Source: Flavobacteriaceae bacterium 3519-10 (GTDB lineage Bacteria; Bacteroidota; Bacteroidia; Flavobacteriales; Weeksellaceae). Taken from it: DNA of 64,000 nucleotides. Positions within the stretch are counted from its first letter, which is position 1. The number at the start of each line of letters is the position of its first letter. This document shows positions 16,609-25,138 of this stretch, one piece after another. The stretch lies in the NCBI GenBank assembly GCA_000023725.1, contig CP001673.1, forward strand, positions 1,250,342 through 1,314,341. The letters are read 5' to 3'. The translations under genes were made by a program, and so were the position numbers. The notes beneath the pieces are model-generated. The model was not told the origin of the DNA, searched no databases, and saw only the letters and a list, made by a program, of their open reading frames with translations.

Positions 16609-17337
16609 TTAAGCTTTAAGGATTTTCTTTAAATAGAGCGCATTTTTAAGTGCTGACGTTCCCCAGGTGTTATTAAAAAACACATAAACCTCGCGGTCTG
16701 TATTTGAAATTTGGGTAGCGAGTTCATCCATTTCCTCTTCAGAATATTCAGATTTAAACATTACCGGAACTCCGTGCAGCCTGTAGTAAGCCGCATTCGG
16801 ATGGTTGGTAATAAAATCGTCGCTTATATTCTTCGGATAACTTACACCCGAAAAAATGATGTTGTGATTTTTTAGCGTTTCAAATACGTCGTCACGCCAC
16901 CAGCTTGCGTGCCGGAATTCCACCACATTAAGAAAAGCAGGATCAACGGTTTCAAGGACTTTTTTTAAATTTTCTTCGCTGAAATGAAATGATGGCGGCA
17001 ACTGAAACAGGAAGCCTGCCAGTTTTTCTATTAAATCAGTTTCGATATACCTGCAGAATTCAGAAACTGTAGTTTTCACCTCTTCAAGTTTCTGGATGTG
17101 AGTAATAGACTTTGGGATTTTAATGAAAAACCTGAAATCCGAAGATGTCAGGTTATACCAGTTCTGTAGGGTTTGTCGCCGAGGTTTCCTGTAGAAAGTG
17201 GAGTTGATTTCCACAGCAGAAAACTTTGATGAATAATACGTGAGCTGCTCTTTCGAAGGTAAATCTTCAGGATAGAAGAAGCCTTTCAAGTCGCGTCCCG
17301 AAAACCCCGAACAGCCTATGTAGACCTTATTCTTCAT
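16609..17337 (-). CDS. DUF72 (YecE-like) TIM-barrel protein
   Basis: 242 residues, full length. Family marks: YIGCSGFSGRDLKGFFYPED at the N-terminus, YYSSKFSAVEINSTFYRKP, FFIKIPKSITH, NVVEFRHASWW, YYRLHG and VFFNNTWGTSALKNA. DUF72 folds as a TIM barrel; no reaction is established. Convergent with the polyprenyl synthase gene (2 bp apart). The start overlaps the upstream gene by 11 bp, so they are probably cotranscribed. Confidence 0.93.
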   Translation of the reverse strand: MKNKVYIGCSGFSGRDLKGFFYPEDLPSKEQLTYYSSKFSAVEINSTFYRKPRRQTLQNWYNLTSSDFRFFIKIPKSITHIQKLEEVKTTVSEFCRYIETDLIEKLAGFLFQLPPSFHFSEENLKKVLETVDPAFLNVVEFRHASWWRDDVFETLKNHNIIFSGVSYPKNISDDFITNHPNAAYYRLHGVPVMFKSEYSEEEMDELATQISNTDREVYVFFNNTWGTSALKNALYLKKILKA

Positions 17338-17929
17338 ATTTTACAAGGGCGTCAGTAAGGGCTTTCCATTGAAATTCGCTCGCAATCAGCATTCCGCCCA
17401 GCGCTACAATTTCATTCCGCACTTTTTCGAGAAGATTGAGATCCTGAGTGTTTGGAGTTTCATTCCGTCCGTGAACTTCGGCAATAATTCTGTTGCCTTT
17501 TCGCTTGATTAAAAAGTTCGAAGTAGCCTCTGGATCGAAGAAGTGAGCAATGTTTTCATCTGGCTTCGTAGGATTATCGCAGGGCCGGACGCGGATGTAA
17601 ACGCATTCGTCGTGGTCGCCGGTTTCTTCCTCAAGATGTTCAATCTGAACCCAATCGTACCCGTCGCCTGTCTTATTGTGGAGACCGGGGGTTCTAATGC
17701 AGAAATAATCGCCTTTATTAGGATTTTCGAGCAGAATGTTTCCGTCCTGATCACGAAGAGAAAATTCCGCCTTTTCGGTTCCGGCATAAAGTTCCCACGA
17801 GTTCATCGCAAAGAACCGTTTTTTAACCGTCTTAAAATGTTCAGCTGCCAGCGCTTCTGTCGCCAGTTCAATTTCAGAACTAACGTCTGTTGTTGCGCCT
17901 TTTTTCTGGGGTGGAATTTTCTGGTTCAT
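17327..17929 (-). CDS. Hypothetical protein
   Basis: 200 residues, no signal peptide and no membrane helix. Helical N-terminus (SSEIELATEALAAEHF), then a beta-rich middle with KGDYFCIRTPGLHNKTGDGY, DECVYIRVRPCDNP and FLIKRKGNRIIAEVHGRNET, and a helical C-terminus. The middle could be a small ligand-binding barrel, but I do not recognise the family. Overlaps the DUF72 gene by 11 bp and follows the PfpI-like gene by 14 bp in the same direction, so all three look like one operon. Confidence 0.75.
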   Translation of the reverse strand: MNQKIPPQKKGATTDVSSEIELATEALAAEHFKTVKKRFFAMNSWELYAGTEKAEFSLRDQDGNILLENPNKGDYFCIRTPGLHNKTGDGYDWVQIEHLEEETGDHDECVYIRVRPCDNPTKPDENIAHFFDPEATSNFLIKRKGNRIIAEVHGRNETPNTQDLNLLEKVRNEIVALGGMLIASEFQWKALTDALVKYEE

Positions 17930-17943
17930 CGTTTTAGTTTTAT

Positions 17944-18483
17944 TTAAATCTTACCGAACTCTTCAACAATTCTTTTGTTGAAAGCCGGCAGATCATCGGG
18001 TTTTCGGCTTGTAGTGAGGTTTCCGTCTGTTACCACTTCTTCATCAACCCAATTGGCACCAGCGTTGATCAGATCTTTTGAAATTGCTTGGTACGACGTC
18101 ATTTTTCGTCCCTGAACGGCTTCAGCATTAATTAAAGTCTGTGGTCCGTGGCAAATGGCGGCGACGGGTTTATTGGCGGTGAAAAAATCTTTAACAAATT
18201 TTACGGCATCTTCGTCACCACGCACGGTATCTGGATTTATTACACCACCGGGAAGCAGCAGCGCATCATAATCTGAAACCGAAACTTCGGAAACTGTTTT
18301 ATCCACAGGTACAGAGTTGCTCCATTCGTGGTCTTTCATCGCTTTAATTTTTCCGGCTTTAAGGGAAACGATTTCAACGGTTGCGCCTGCTTCATTAAGT
18401 GCCTCAACAGGGCTTTCCAATTCTGACTGTTCGTAACCGTCGGCAGCTAATACTGCAATTTTCTTGTTTTTTAAATCTGACAT
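17944..18483 (-). CDS. DJ-1/PfpI family type 1 glutamine amidotransferase-like protein
   Basis: 179 residues. The nucleophile elbow AICHGPQTLI carries the conserved Cys, DALLLPGG the oxyanion loop, and ADGYEQSELESPVEALNEAG the N-terminal Glu region. PfpI-type proteins are described as stress-related peptidases or deglycases; the exact activity is disputed. First gene of a short minus-strand operon with the hypothetical protein and DUF72 gene. Confidence 0.92.
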   Translation of the reverse strand: MSDLKNKKIAVLAADGYEQSELESPVEALNEAGATVEIVSLKAGKIKAMKDHEWSNSVPVDKTVSEVSVSDYDALLLPGGVINPDTVRGDEDAVKFVKDFFTANKPVAAICHGPQTLINAEAVQGRKMTSYQAISKDLINAGANWVDEEVVTDGNLTTSRKPDDLPAFNKRIVEEFGKI

Positions 18484-18589
18484 CTTTCAATATTTTAGTT
18501 AAAAACAAAGGCTGCAAAAATTTTGCCGCCTTTAAAGTAATTGAAAATTTACGTATCAGATATCGCGGGCATCGCCCATAAATCCTGTA

Positions 18590-21112
18590 TTATTTAATGT
18601 TTAAATCAACACTGTTGAGTCTTAGGGAATTTAATATAACCGAAACTGAACTGAAACTCATCGCCGCAGCAGCGATCATCGGACTCAGCAAAATACCGAA
18701 GAAAGGGTAGAGCAGGCCGGCTGCCAAAGGAATTCCTAAAATATTGTAGAAGAAGGCAAAAAACAGGTTCTGCCTGATGTTTTTCAACAGTTTCGCGCTC
18801 AGGATCTGTGCTTTTGCAACGCCCAGAAGATCGCCTTTCAGCAGAGTTATTTCAGAACTTTCGATGGCAACATCACTTCCGGTTCCCATCGAAATCCCAA
18901 CTTCAGCCTGTGCAAGTGCGGGTGCATCGTTAATGCCGTCGCCGGTCATGGCTACAATATTTCCACTCTGTTGCAACGATTTTATCATTTCGAGTTTGTC
19001 CTGCGGCAGTTGCTCAGCATGGAATTTCTTAATACCGAGCTCGTTTGAAACCGCTTTAGCCGTGTGCGCATTATCGCCGGTCATCATTATCACTTCCACA
19101 TTATTGCGGTGCAGATAATTGATCGCGTTCTTGGACGAAGGTTTGATCTTATCGGAAAAAGCTAAAAAGCCAAGCACTTCATCATCTTTTGAAATATAGG
19201 ACACGGTTTTGGCCAAGTCTTGTTGTGCGGTGCCTTTTTGTTTAAGTCGTGCAGGCACAGAAATTTTAAATTCATGCAGAAGCGCTTCATTGCCGAGCAG
19301 GATTCTTGCCGAATTAATGCTGCCTTTAATTCCTTTACCCGAAATATTCTCGAATTCCTCAACAGTTTCAAGGGTAGAATGCTCTTTTTTAAACGCGTGC
19401 AAAACCGCGTTCGCTAAAGGATGCTCGGAATTTTGATTAAGTGCTGCGGCCAGTTTCAAAATTAAATTTTCGTTGCCTTCTTCAATGCCTGCGATGGTAT
19501 CCAGACTGGGTTTGCCTTCAGTTAAAGTCCCGGTTTTATCGGTGATCAGCACATTTACTTTTGCCATTTGCTCCAGAGCTTCGGCGTTTTTAATCAGGAT
19601 TCCGTTTCTCGCGCCTTTGCCGATTCCTACCATCAGACTCATCGGCGTGGCAAGCCCGAGTGCGCATGGACACGCAACAATGAGCACTGCCACGGCATTC
19701 ACGAAAGCCAGGATCAGCCGGTCTTCACCACCGAAAATATACCAGGCGATGAACGTGAGCACTGAAATGACGATGACGGTTGGTACAAAAATCCGTGACA
19801 CCTTATCGACCAATGTCTGAATCGGTGCTTTGCTGCGGCTCGCATCGTGCACCATCTTTATGATGTTGGCGAGAAGGGTTTCATCACCGACTTTTTCAGT
19901 TTTCATCAGAAATGAACCATTTCCGTTGATGGTACCTGAAGTCACTTTATCGTTAGCCTGTTTTTCTACAGGAATGGGTTCGCCCGTGATCATACTTTCA
20001 TCAATGCTCGAGCTTCCGTCGGTAATCAGGCCGTCTACAGGTACTTTTTCGCCGGGTTTTACCCTCAAAACATCGCCAACTTTAATCTGAGCGAGCGGAA
20101 CTTTGTTTTCAATTCCGTCGACGATCAGATTGGCCTCGTCCGGCGAAAGGTTCATCAGTTCTTTTATCGCGTTTCCGGTGCGTTTATGTGCCGCGGCTTC
20201 CATTAACTGGCCCAGAATTACGAGCGTAAGGATAACGCAAATGGCTTCAAAATAGAGCGGAGCTTTGTCGTGGCCCATTTCGTGCGGAAAAATGCCGGGA
20301 AACAGCAGCGCCACGATGCTGAACAGAAATGCAGCCAACACGCCGAGTGCGATGAGACTGAACATATTCAGATTCCAGGTTCTGAACGACACCCAGCCTC
20401 TTTTCATAATAAACCATCCCGAGTAGAACACGACGGGAAGCGTGAGCACAAACTCCAGTATACCCTGAATGCGGTGCGAAAACGGAAAATCGATGAACAT
20501 GCCGCCCATCGAAAGCACAAATACAGGTACCGTAAACACCAGTGCGGTAAGAGATTTCTTTTTCAGAATGTTGAAAGTATTGTCTTCAATGACTTCCCCT
20601 TTGCCGGGAATCTGCACGAGATCCATCCCGCAAACCGGACAGCCAACGTTGGAATCATAAACTTTATCGCCTTCGCAGAACATGGGACAGTAATATTTGC
20701 CGGCGTTGTCATTAGTAATGGGTAATGGGTGATGAGTACTGCTACCCATTGCCGATTGTTTATTACCCATCAATAATTTCTCATCAATCTGTTCCAGATG
20801 CATGTGGCAGACCGGGCAACCCGTGTCGGAATCATAGGTTTTATCGCCCTCGCAGAACATTGGGCAGAAGTATTCGCCGATTTTTTCCGCAAAACTTTGG
20901 GGAAGATTAGTCTTTGAATAAGTAGCGGTTTTATTCTTGTAATCGTCTCTTTCCTCAATGGGTACCAGAAACATGTTGCAGACGGGGCAGCGTTTTCCGG
21001 GTGCGAAATATACTTTTTCGCCCTCACATTCCATCGGGCAGTAGTAAACGGAACTTGGCGAAATTCTTTCTGAAGGAGGTGTATGTGGGTGGTTGTGATG
21101 ATGCTTTTCCAT
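18590..21112 (-). CDS. Heavy-metal (copper/silver type) translocating P-type ATPase
   Basis: 840 residues. The N-terminus carries three repeated metal-binding units of the heavy-metal-binding-domain type, each with CPMxCEGxKxY...CPVCxM (about residues 25-52, 83-110, 141-166). The P1B ATPase core follows: TGEP actuator motif, ion-binding CPCALG near residue 480, phosphorylated Asp in DKTGT near 525, the HP motif in SEHPLA and hinge GDGINDAP near 725. A CPC motif with Met/Cys-rich N-terminal modules points to Cu(I) or Ag(I) export. An AraC gene with a CNRC motif lies just upstream. Residues about 116-133 are encoded by a low-complexity repeat inserted in frame. Confidence 0.95.
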   Translation of the reverse strand: MEKHHHNHPHTPPSERISPSSVYYCPMECEGEKVYFAPGKRCPVCNMFLVPIEERDDYKNKTATYSKTNLPQSFAEKIGEYFCPMFCEGDKTYDSDTGCPVCHMHLEQIDEKLLMGNKQSAMGSSTHHPLPITNDNAGKYYCPMFCEGDKVYDSNVGCPVCGMDLVQIPGKGEVIEDNTFNILKKKSLTALVFTVPVFVLSMGGMFIDFPFSHRIQGILEFVLTLPVVFYSGWFIMKRGWVSFRTWNLNMFSLIALGVLAAFLFSIVALLFPGIFPHEMGHDKAPLYFEAICVILTLVILGQLMEAAAHKRTGNAIKELMNLSPDEANLIVDGIENKVPLAQIKVGDVLRVKPGEKVPVDGLITDGSSSIDESMITGEPIPVEKQANDKVTSGTINGNGSFLMKTEKVGDETLLANIIKMVHDASRSKAPIQTLVDKVSRIFVPTVIVISVLTFIAWYIFGGEDRLILAFVNAVAVLIVACPCALGLATPMSLMVGIGKGARNGILIKNAEALEQMAKVNVLITDKTGTLTEGKPSLDTIAGIEEGNENLILKLAAALNQNSEHPLANAVLHAFKKEHSTLETVEEFENISGKGIKGSINSARILLGNEALLHEFKISVPARLKQKGTAQQDLAKTVSYISKDDEVLGFLAFSDKIKPSSKNAINYLHRNNVEVIMMTGDNAHTAKAVSNELGIKKFHAEQLPQDKLEMIKSLQQSGNIVAMTGDGINDAPALAQAEVGISMGTGSDVAIESSEITLLKGDLLGVAKAQILSAKLLKNIRQNLFFAFFYNILGIPLAAGLLYPFFGILLSPMIAAAAMSFSSVSVILNSLRLNSVDLNIK
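20711..20771. repeat. Low-complexity inverted repeat inside the ATPase gene
   Basis: ATGGGTAAT (20718-20726) and ATTACCCAT (20762-20770) face each other across TGGGTGATGAGTACTGCTAC-like DNA. In the ATPase frame it encodes a Ser/His/Pro linker between metal-binding units two and three, so the insertion kept the frame. Confidence 0.6.
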
Positions 21113-21188
21113 ATCTAGATTTTATACTGCAAATTTCCTCATTTAATAAGGAAGCCTGTTATAAGTATACGGAAGAAACTTATAGAAT

Positions 21189-21749
21189 TCAGATCTTATC
21201 GAGTGGGATCCGGTTGTTAATCTTGAGCTTTTTAAAAACTGAAGGTGTATAACCCGCGACGCTCTTAAACTGCGAAGACAGATGCTGCACGCTTCGGTAA
21301 CCGAGTTTCGCGGAGATTTCTGTCAGCGAAAATTCATCATATAAAAGGAGTTCTTTTACTTTTTCGATTTTCTGAAGGATGAAATACTGCTCGAGCGTAA
21401 CATTTTCGCTCTGAGAAAAGAGTTTGGAAACTGCGCTGAACTCTTTATGGAGTTGATTTGACAGAAACTTAGACAGTACAAAATCATCGGGAATGTCCAA
21501 TGCATTGATTTCCTTAATGATTACTGTTTTTGTTTTTTCAATCTGCCGTTTAGCAGAATCCTCCAATAGCTCAAAACCGCCTGTACGAAGCTGATTATCG
21601 AGCAATTGCAGTTCTTTGGCGCTTAATTTATCTTCAGTTTCAACCTCACCCAGCCTGATGGATGAGACCGCGATGTTAAGGTCACCGAAAATATTTACCA
21701 CTGCGGTTATGCAGCGGTTGCAGACCATGTTTTTAATGTAAAGTTTCAT
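21189..21749 (-). CDS. AraC family regulator with Cys-rich N-terminus
   Basis: 186 residues. The N-terminal half starts MKLYIKNMVCNRCITAVVNI, with Cys-x2-Cys placed like the metal-binding loop of an HMA domain. The C-terminal half is an AraC helix-turn-helix (LLLYDEFSLTEISAKLGYRS, VQHLSSQFKSVAGYTPSVFK). Proteins of this design often sit beside copper ATPase genes in Bacteroidota, and here the ATPase gene is 77 bp downstream in the same direction. Regulation of metal export is a reasonable inference, not shown. The start overlaps the thioesterase stop (ATGA). Confidence 0.88.
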   Translation of the reverse strand: MKLYIKNMVCNRCITAVVNIFGDLNIAVSSIRLGEVETEDKLSAKELQLLDNQLRTGGFELLEDSAKRQIEKTKTVIIKEINALDIPDDFVLSKFLSNQLHKEFSAVSKLFSQSENVTLEQYFILQKIEKVKELLLYDEFSLTEISAKLGYRSVQHLSSQFKSVAGYTPSVFKKLKINNRIPLDKI

Positions 21750-22141
21750 TCAATGCTTTTCAGCCTGTCCGCTACATATTCGATCCTCGTTTTGCCGTGT
21801 TTTGTGGGTTTGCCTTCTTCATCAATTCCGACAAAAATAATTTTATCGATGGTAATGATCGACTGTTGAGTCATCATATTGCGCACCACACACGTAAGTG
21901 TGATGGAAGTGTTGCCGAATTCGGTAGCTTCGATGCCAATTTCAATAATATCGCCCTGTCTGGCTGAGCTCACAAAGTTGATTTCCGAAATATATTTGGT
22001 CACACACCGCGGCGTTTCGAGTTGCACAATGGCGTACAATGCGGCCTCTTCGTCGATCCACTGCAAAAGCCTGCCACCAAAAAGCGTATGGTTCGGGTTA
22101 AGGTCTTCAGGTTTGATCCATTTTCTGGTATGGTAATTCAT
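21746..22141 (-). CDS. Hotdog-fold acyl-CoA thioesterase
   Basis: 131 residues. HTLFGGRLLQWIDEEAALYA holds the hotdog helix with the catalytic-site Asp/Glu; NFVSSARQGDIIEIGIEATE and STSITLTCVVRN-like strands (FGNTSITLTCVVRNMMTQ) complete the fold. This is the YciA/BACH-like acyl-CoA hydrolase group, which hydrolyses fatty acyl-CoA. Overlaps the AraC gene by 4 bp and follows yaaA by 18 bp, so the group is probably one transcription unit. Confidence 0.9.
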   Translation of the reverse strand: MNYHTRKWIKPEDLNPNHTLFGGRLLQWIDEEAALYAIVQLETPRCVTKYISEINFVSSARQGDIIEIGIEATEFGNTSITLTCVVRNMMTQQSIITIDKIIFVGIDEEGKPTKHGKTRIEYVADRLKSIE

Positions 22142-22159
22142 AATTTTTTAATTAAAGGA

Positions 22160-22918
22160 TTATCGTGTGAAAACCAGATTGGTTTCCGTCGAGCGTTCTT
22201 CATCAATTCTATAGCCTTCGAGGTTAAAACCTTTCACCTGGTCCAGTGTTTTTACTTGGTTTTGGGCGCAGTAACGCACCATCATACCACGCGCATGTTT
22301 GGTGTAAACCACAATGGTTTTGGGTTTTCCGCCTTTCATCTCGTAGAAATCGAAGTTGATCAGCGGCGCGTTAAGTTTCGTTTTATCCAGGGATTTTATG
22401 TACTCGCCGCTGGCCAGATTGAGGATAAAATCCTTGGCTTTAAGTTCCGAATTGAGCTGAGCGGTGATCTTTTCGCGCCAGAATTCATAGAGATTCTTGT
22501 AATTTTCGAACTCAAAGTTCCTGCCCATTTCAAGGCGGTACAGCATTATTCGGTCTGAAGGTTTTAAAAGCCCGTACAGCCCGGAGATAATGCGGTAGTT
22601 TTTCTGGAGATATTTCACGGCATCCTGGTCCAGCGTCTTTGCATCGAGTCCGCGGTATACTTCGCCCGTGAATGCATACATCGCCGGCGCCGATTCTTTC
22701 GCAGTGGGCTTAGCTTTCCAGTTTTGATTTCTTTCCCAGTTTTCATCAGCCAGTTTGGATGATATTTCCATTAACTGCGACAGATATTTGGGATCTTTTT
22801 CTTTTAAATAGGAGTGGATGAGGGCGGCTTCTTCAATAAATACCGGTGTTGTGGTTTTCAACAGGTCAGTTGAATTTTCGGTGTTCATCAATTTGGCCGG
22901 CGAGGTAAGGATTTTCAT
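22160..22918 (-). CDS. yaaA: Peroxide stress protein YaaA
   Basis: 252 residues, full length. Family marks: MKILTSPAKLM at the start, SAPAMYAFTGEVYRGLDA, YRIISGLYGLLKPSDRIMLY RLEMG, NLASGEYIKSLD and VYTKHARGMMVRYC. YaaA limits Fenton damage by lowering free iron during peroxide stress in E. coli and has been reported to bind DNA. Transcribed with the thioesterase and AraC genes downstream. Confidence 0.96.
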   Translation of the reverse strand: MKILTSPAKLMNTENSTDLLKTTTPVFIEEAALIHSYLKEKDPKYLSQLMEISSKLADENWERNQNWKAKPTAKESAPAMYAFTGEVYRGLDAKTLDQDAVKYLQKNYRIISGLYGLLKPSDRIMLYRLEMGRNFEFENYKNLYEFWREKITAQLNSELKAKDFILNLASGEYIKSLDKTKLNAPLINFDFYEMKGGKPKTIVVYTKHARGMMVRYCAQNQVKTLDQVKGFNLEGYRIDEERSTETNLVFTR

Positions 22919-22931
22919 TAGCGGGTAGTTT

Positions 22932-22966
22932 GTAGTCGGGAGTCCGAAGTCTGCAGTCTGAAGAAA
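22932..22966 (+). repeat. Left low-complexity repeat flanking the second four-helix-bundle gene
   Basis: GTAGTCGGGAGTCCGAAGTC followed by TGCAGTCTGAAG; repeats of an AGTC(C/T)GAAGTC-type motif. A related copy in inverted orientation lies at 23413-23449. Confidence 0.65.
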
Positions 22967-23012
22967 AAAGGCCTTATTTTCAAAACTGAAGACGAATATG
23001 GGAGTTTTTATA

Positions 23013-23366
23013 TTAAGTTATGGAATTTCTTAATGCGATAAGCTGGTTCATGAGATTGAAAAGTGTATTATATGTATTGTTGAAGATCTCATCATTTATA
23101 TACTTTCTGTTTTTTGCTTTGTAAAGACAGGTCACCACTTCGGCAATTGAGCGGATTGAATATCCCAAAAACTTTTTAAATTCCGGGTTGCTCTGTCCGA
23201 TTGACCCTTCCGAAATATTCAGTGCAACACTGTCTGCGGCGCGGCATATTTGTGAACTAAGGTTGAACTTTTCACTCGCAGGGAAGCTCTGCGATAGAGT
23301 GTGTATTTCCTCGCCTACATCCATTGCTATTTTCCAGACCCGTAAATTTTCAAATTTAAAAGACAT
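23013..23366 (-). CDS. Four-helix-bundle protein (23S rRNA intervening-sequence type)
   Basis: 117 residues, same family as the gene at 12462-12812 but a different subgroup: FKFENLRVWKIAMDVGEEIH, then LSSQICRAADSVALNISEGS, QSNPEFKKFLGYSIRSIAEV and a C-terminal helix. The N-terminal F-E-L-x-V-W-K and the NISEG segment are characteristic. Function not established. It lies between yaaA and the threonylcarbamoyl-AMP synthase gene in their direction and is flanked by low-complexity inverted repeats. Confidence 0.92.
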   Translation of the reverse strand: MSFKFENLRVWKIAMDVGEEIHTLSQSFPASEKFNLSSQICRAADSVALNISEGSIGQSNPEFKKFLGYSIRSIAEVVTCLYKAKNRKYINDEIFNNTYNTLFNLMNQLIALRNSIT

Positions 23367-23412
23367 CTGTTAAGGTTTAAAGTTAATGCTCATGACTTTA
23401 TTCTTACAGCGA

Positions 23413-23449
23413 TTTCGGACTTCCGGCACCCGACTTCCGACTTCATCAC
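23413..23449 (-). repeat. Right low-complexity repeat, inverted relative to 22932-22966
   Basis: On the minus strand it reads GATGAAGTCGGAAGTCGGGT then GCCGGAAGTCCGAA, sharing the AGTCGGGAGTCCGAAG-like motif of the left copy. It reaches the last codons of the neighbouring synthase gene. Confidence 0.6.
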
Positions 23450-24057
23450 ACTTCGCCTTTGCCCTGACGTACGATTTCGGGCTCGCCGCTGGTAAGATCA
23501 ACAATTGTTGAGGCTACATTGTCGCCATAACCCGAATCTATGACGATATCGACGAGGTTGTCATATTTTTCAGCGATCAGTTCAGGGTCGGTAGAGTATT
23601 CAATAACTTCATCGTCGTCCTTTACCGAGGTGGAAGCGATCGGGTGGCCTAATTTTTCAACAATAAGTTGAGGAATAACATGGTCCGGCACGCGGATACC
23701 CACTGTTTTATTGCCTTTATACGCGAGCGGCAGACTTTTGCCGGCTTCGAGGATAAATGTAAACGGCCCCGGAATCTTGCTTTTCAAAAAGCGGAAAACC
23801 GGCGTATCAATCGGTCTTGTGAACCCCGAAAGATGCCCCAGGTCGTTACATATAATAGAGAACTGAGCTTTTTCCAGCTTTATTTTTTTAATCTGCGCGA
23901 GTTTTTCCATCGCACGGATGTCGAAAATATTACAGCCTAACGCATACACGGTGTCGGACGGATAAATAATGATGCCGCCGTTCTGAAGTGTCTTAACTAC
24001 CTCATCGATCAGGTTTTCCTGCGGATTGTTGGGGTATATTTTAAGGATTTTAGCCAT
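23446..24057 (-). CDS. L-threonylcarbamoyladenylate synthase
   Basis: 203 residues of the Sua5/YrdC/YciO family. GGIIIYPSDTVYALGCNIFD, the KxR-like pocket LAQIKKIKLEKAQFSIIC and ASTSVKDDDEVI are visible. The enzyme makes threonylcarbamoyl-AMP for the t6A37 modification of ANN-decoding tRNAs. Start chosen at ATG 24057 (MAKILKIYPNNPQ); a TTG two codons upstream is possible but unlikely. The neighbouring initiator tRNA gene (+ strand) is divergent, 87 bp away. Confidence 0.93.
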   Translation of the reverse strand: MAKILKIYPNNPQENLIDEVVKTLQNGGIIIYPSDTVYALGCNIFDIRAMEKLAQIKKIKLEKAQFSIICNDLGHLSGFTRPIDTPVFRFLKSKIPGPFTFILEAGKSLPLAYKGNKTVGIRVPDHVIPQLIVEKLGHPIASTSVKDDDEVIEYSTDPELIAEKYDNLVDIVIDSGYGDNVASTIVDLTSGEPEIVRQGKGEV

Positions 24058-24125
24058 ATACAAATTTAAGAAAAAAGGCTTAAATAAAGAATAGGGCGAC
24101 GATGCGGCATTACGGGGAATTATTG

Positions 24126-24133
24126 TATATTTG
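24126..24133 (+). promoter_or_regulatory. -7 box of the first initiator tRNA gene
   Basis: TATATTTG, 12 bp before the tRNA 5' end; the same box precedes the second copy at 24752-24759. Confidence 0.65.
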
Positions 24134-24144
24134 CATCACAATAG

Positions 24145-24217
<73 letters not shown>

Positions 24218-24244
24218 CAAAGTCTAAATCGTTAGACGTTTTAA

Positions 24245-24275
24245 AAGAGAATCAAATTAATGGTTCTCTTTTTTT
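24245..24275 (+). terminator. Terminator after tRNA-fMet copy 1
   Basis: AGAGAATC pairs with GGTTCTCT (one T-G) and is followed by T7. A short hairpin GTCTAA / TTAGAC lies just upstream in the trailer. Confidence 0.8.
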
Positions 24276-24280
24276 GTTTT

Positions 24281-24590
24281 AACGTGGAGGGCTAATATTC
24301 GCCACGGCGAACGCACGTCGGGTTCCGCCGCGGCGGACTACTAAGTATAGAGAATCACAAAAGTGGTTCTCTTTTTTTGTTTTAACGTGGAGGGCTAATA
24401 TTCACCACGGCGAACGCACGTTCGGGTTCCGCCGCGGCGGACTACTAAGCAAAGAGAATCACAATAGTGGTTCTCTTTTTGTGTTAACGTGGAGGGCTAA
24501 TATTCGCCATAGGCGAACGCACGTTCGGGTTCCGCCGCGGCGGACTACTAAGCAAAGAGACTCACAAATGTGGTTCTCTTTTTTTGTGGT
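24281..24590 (+). repeat. Three tandem 102-103 bp hairpin repeats
   Basis: Units start with AACGTGGAGGGCTAATATTC at 24281, 24384 and 24486. Each has TTCGCC/GGCGAA, CGAACG/CGTTCG and a 12-bp palindrome CCGCCGCGGCGG, then ACTACTAAG and a terminator-like hairpin AGAGAATCACA...GTGGTTCTCT with a T run. The part GCACGTTCGGGTT...ACTACTAAG resembles the 3' end of the adjacent tRNA plus trailer. Confidence 0.8.
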
Positions 24591-24748
24591 AACTATTGCC
24601 ATTAACTTCAGTAGAATCAAATCAGATTGTCGGCAGGTTCCACATACGTTATGGTTAACCTAAAAAGCGGATCTGGCATATTCAACAATAATTCGGAAAC
24701 AAAAACTTTTATAAAATTTCAGTTTTGATTTTCAGGTTCTGTTAATTG

Positions 24749-25008
<260 letters not shown>

Positions 25009-25090
25009 GGTGTTCGCGCAGATACATTTATCTAAAGAATCTGTGTGATTTTATACGCGCACAGATTTCACAGATTTGCACAGATATTTA

Positions 25091-25105
25091 GTCATCAGTG
25101 ATGAC
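25091..25105. terminator. Short palindrome GTCATCAGTGATGAC
   Basis: Seven-bp arms around one base, followed by CTTTTG. It lies 34 bp beyond the stop of the GHL10 gene and could terminate transcription, but the loop is very small and the T run weak. Confidence 0.35.
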
Positions 25106-25138
25106 CTTTTGTGTAATTTGAAGTTCTGTTGTTTTAGA

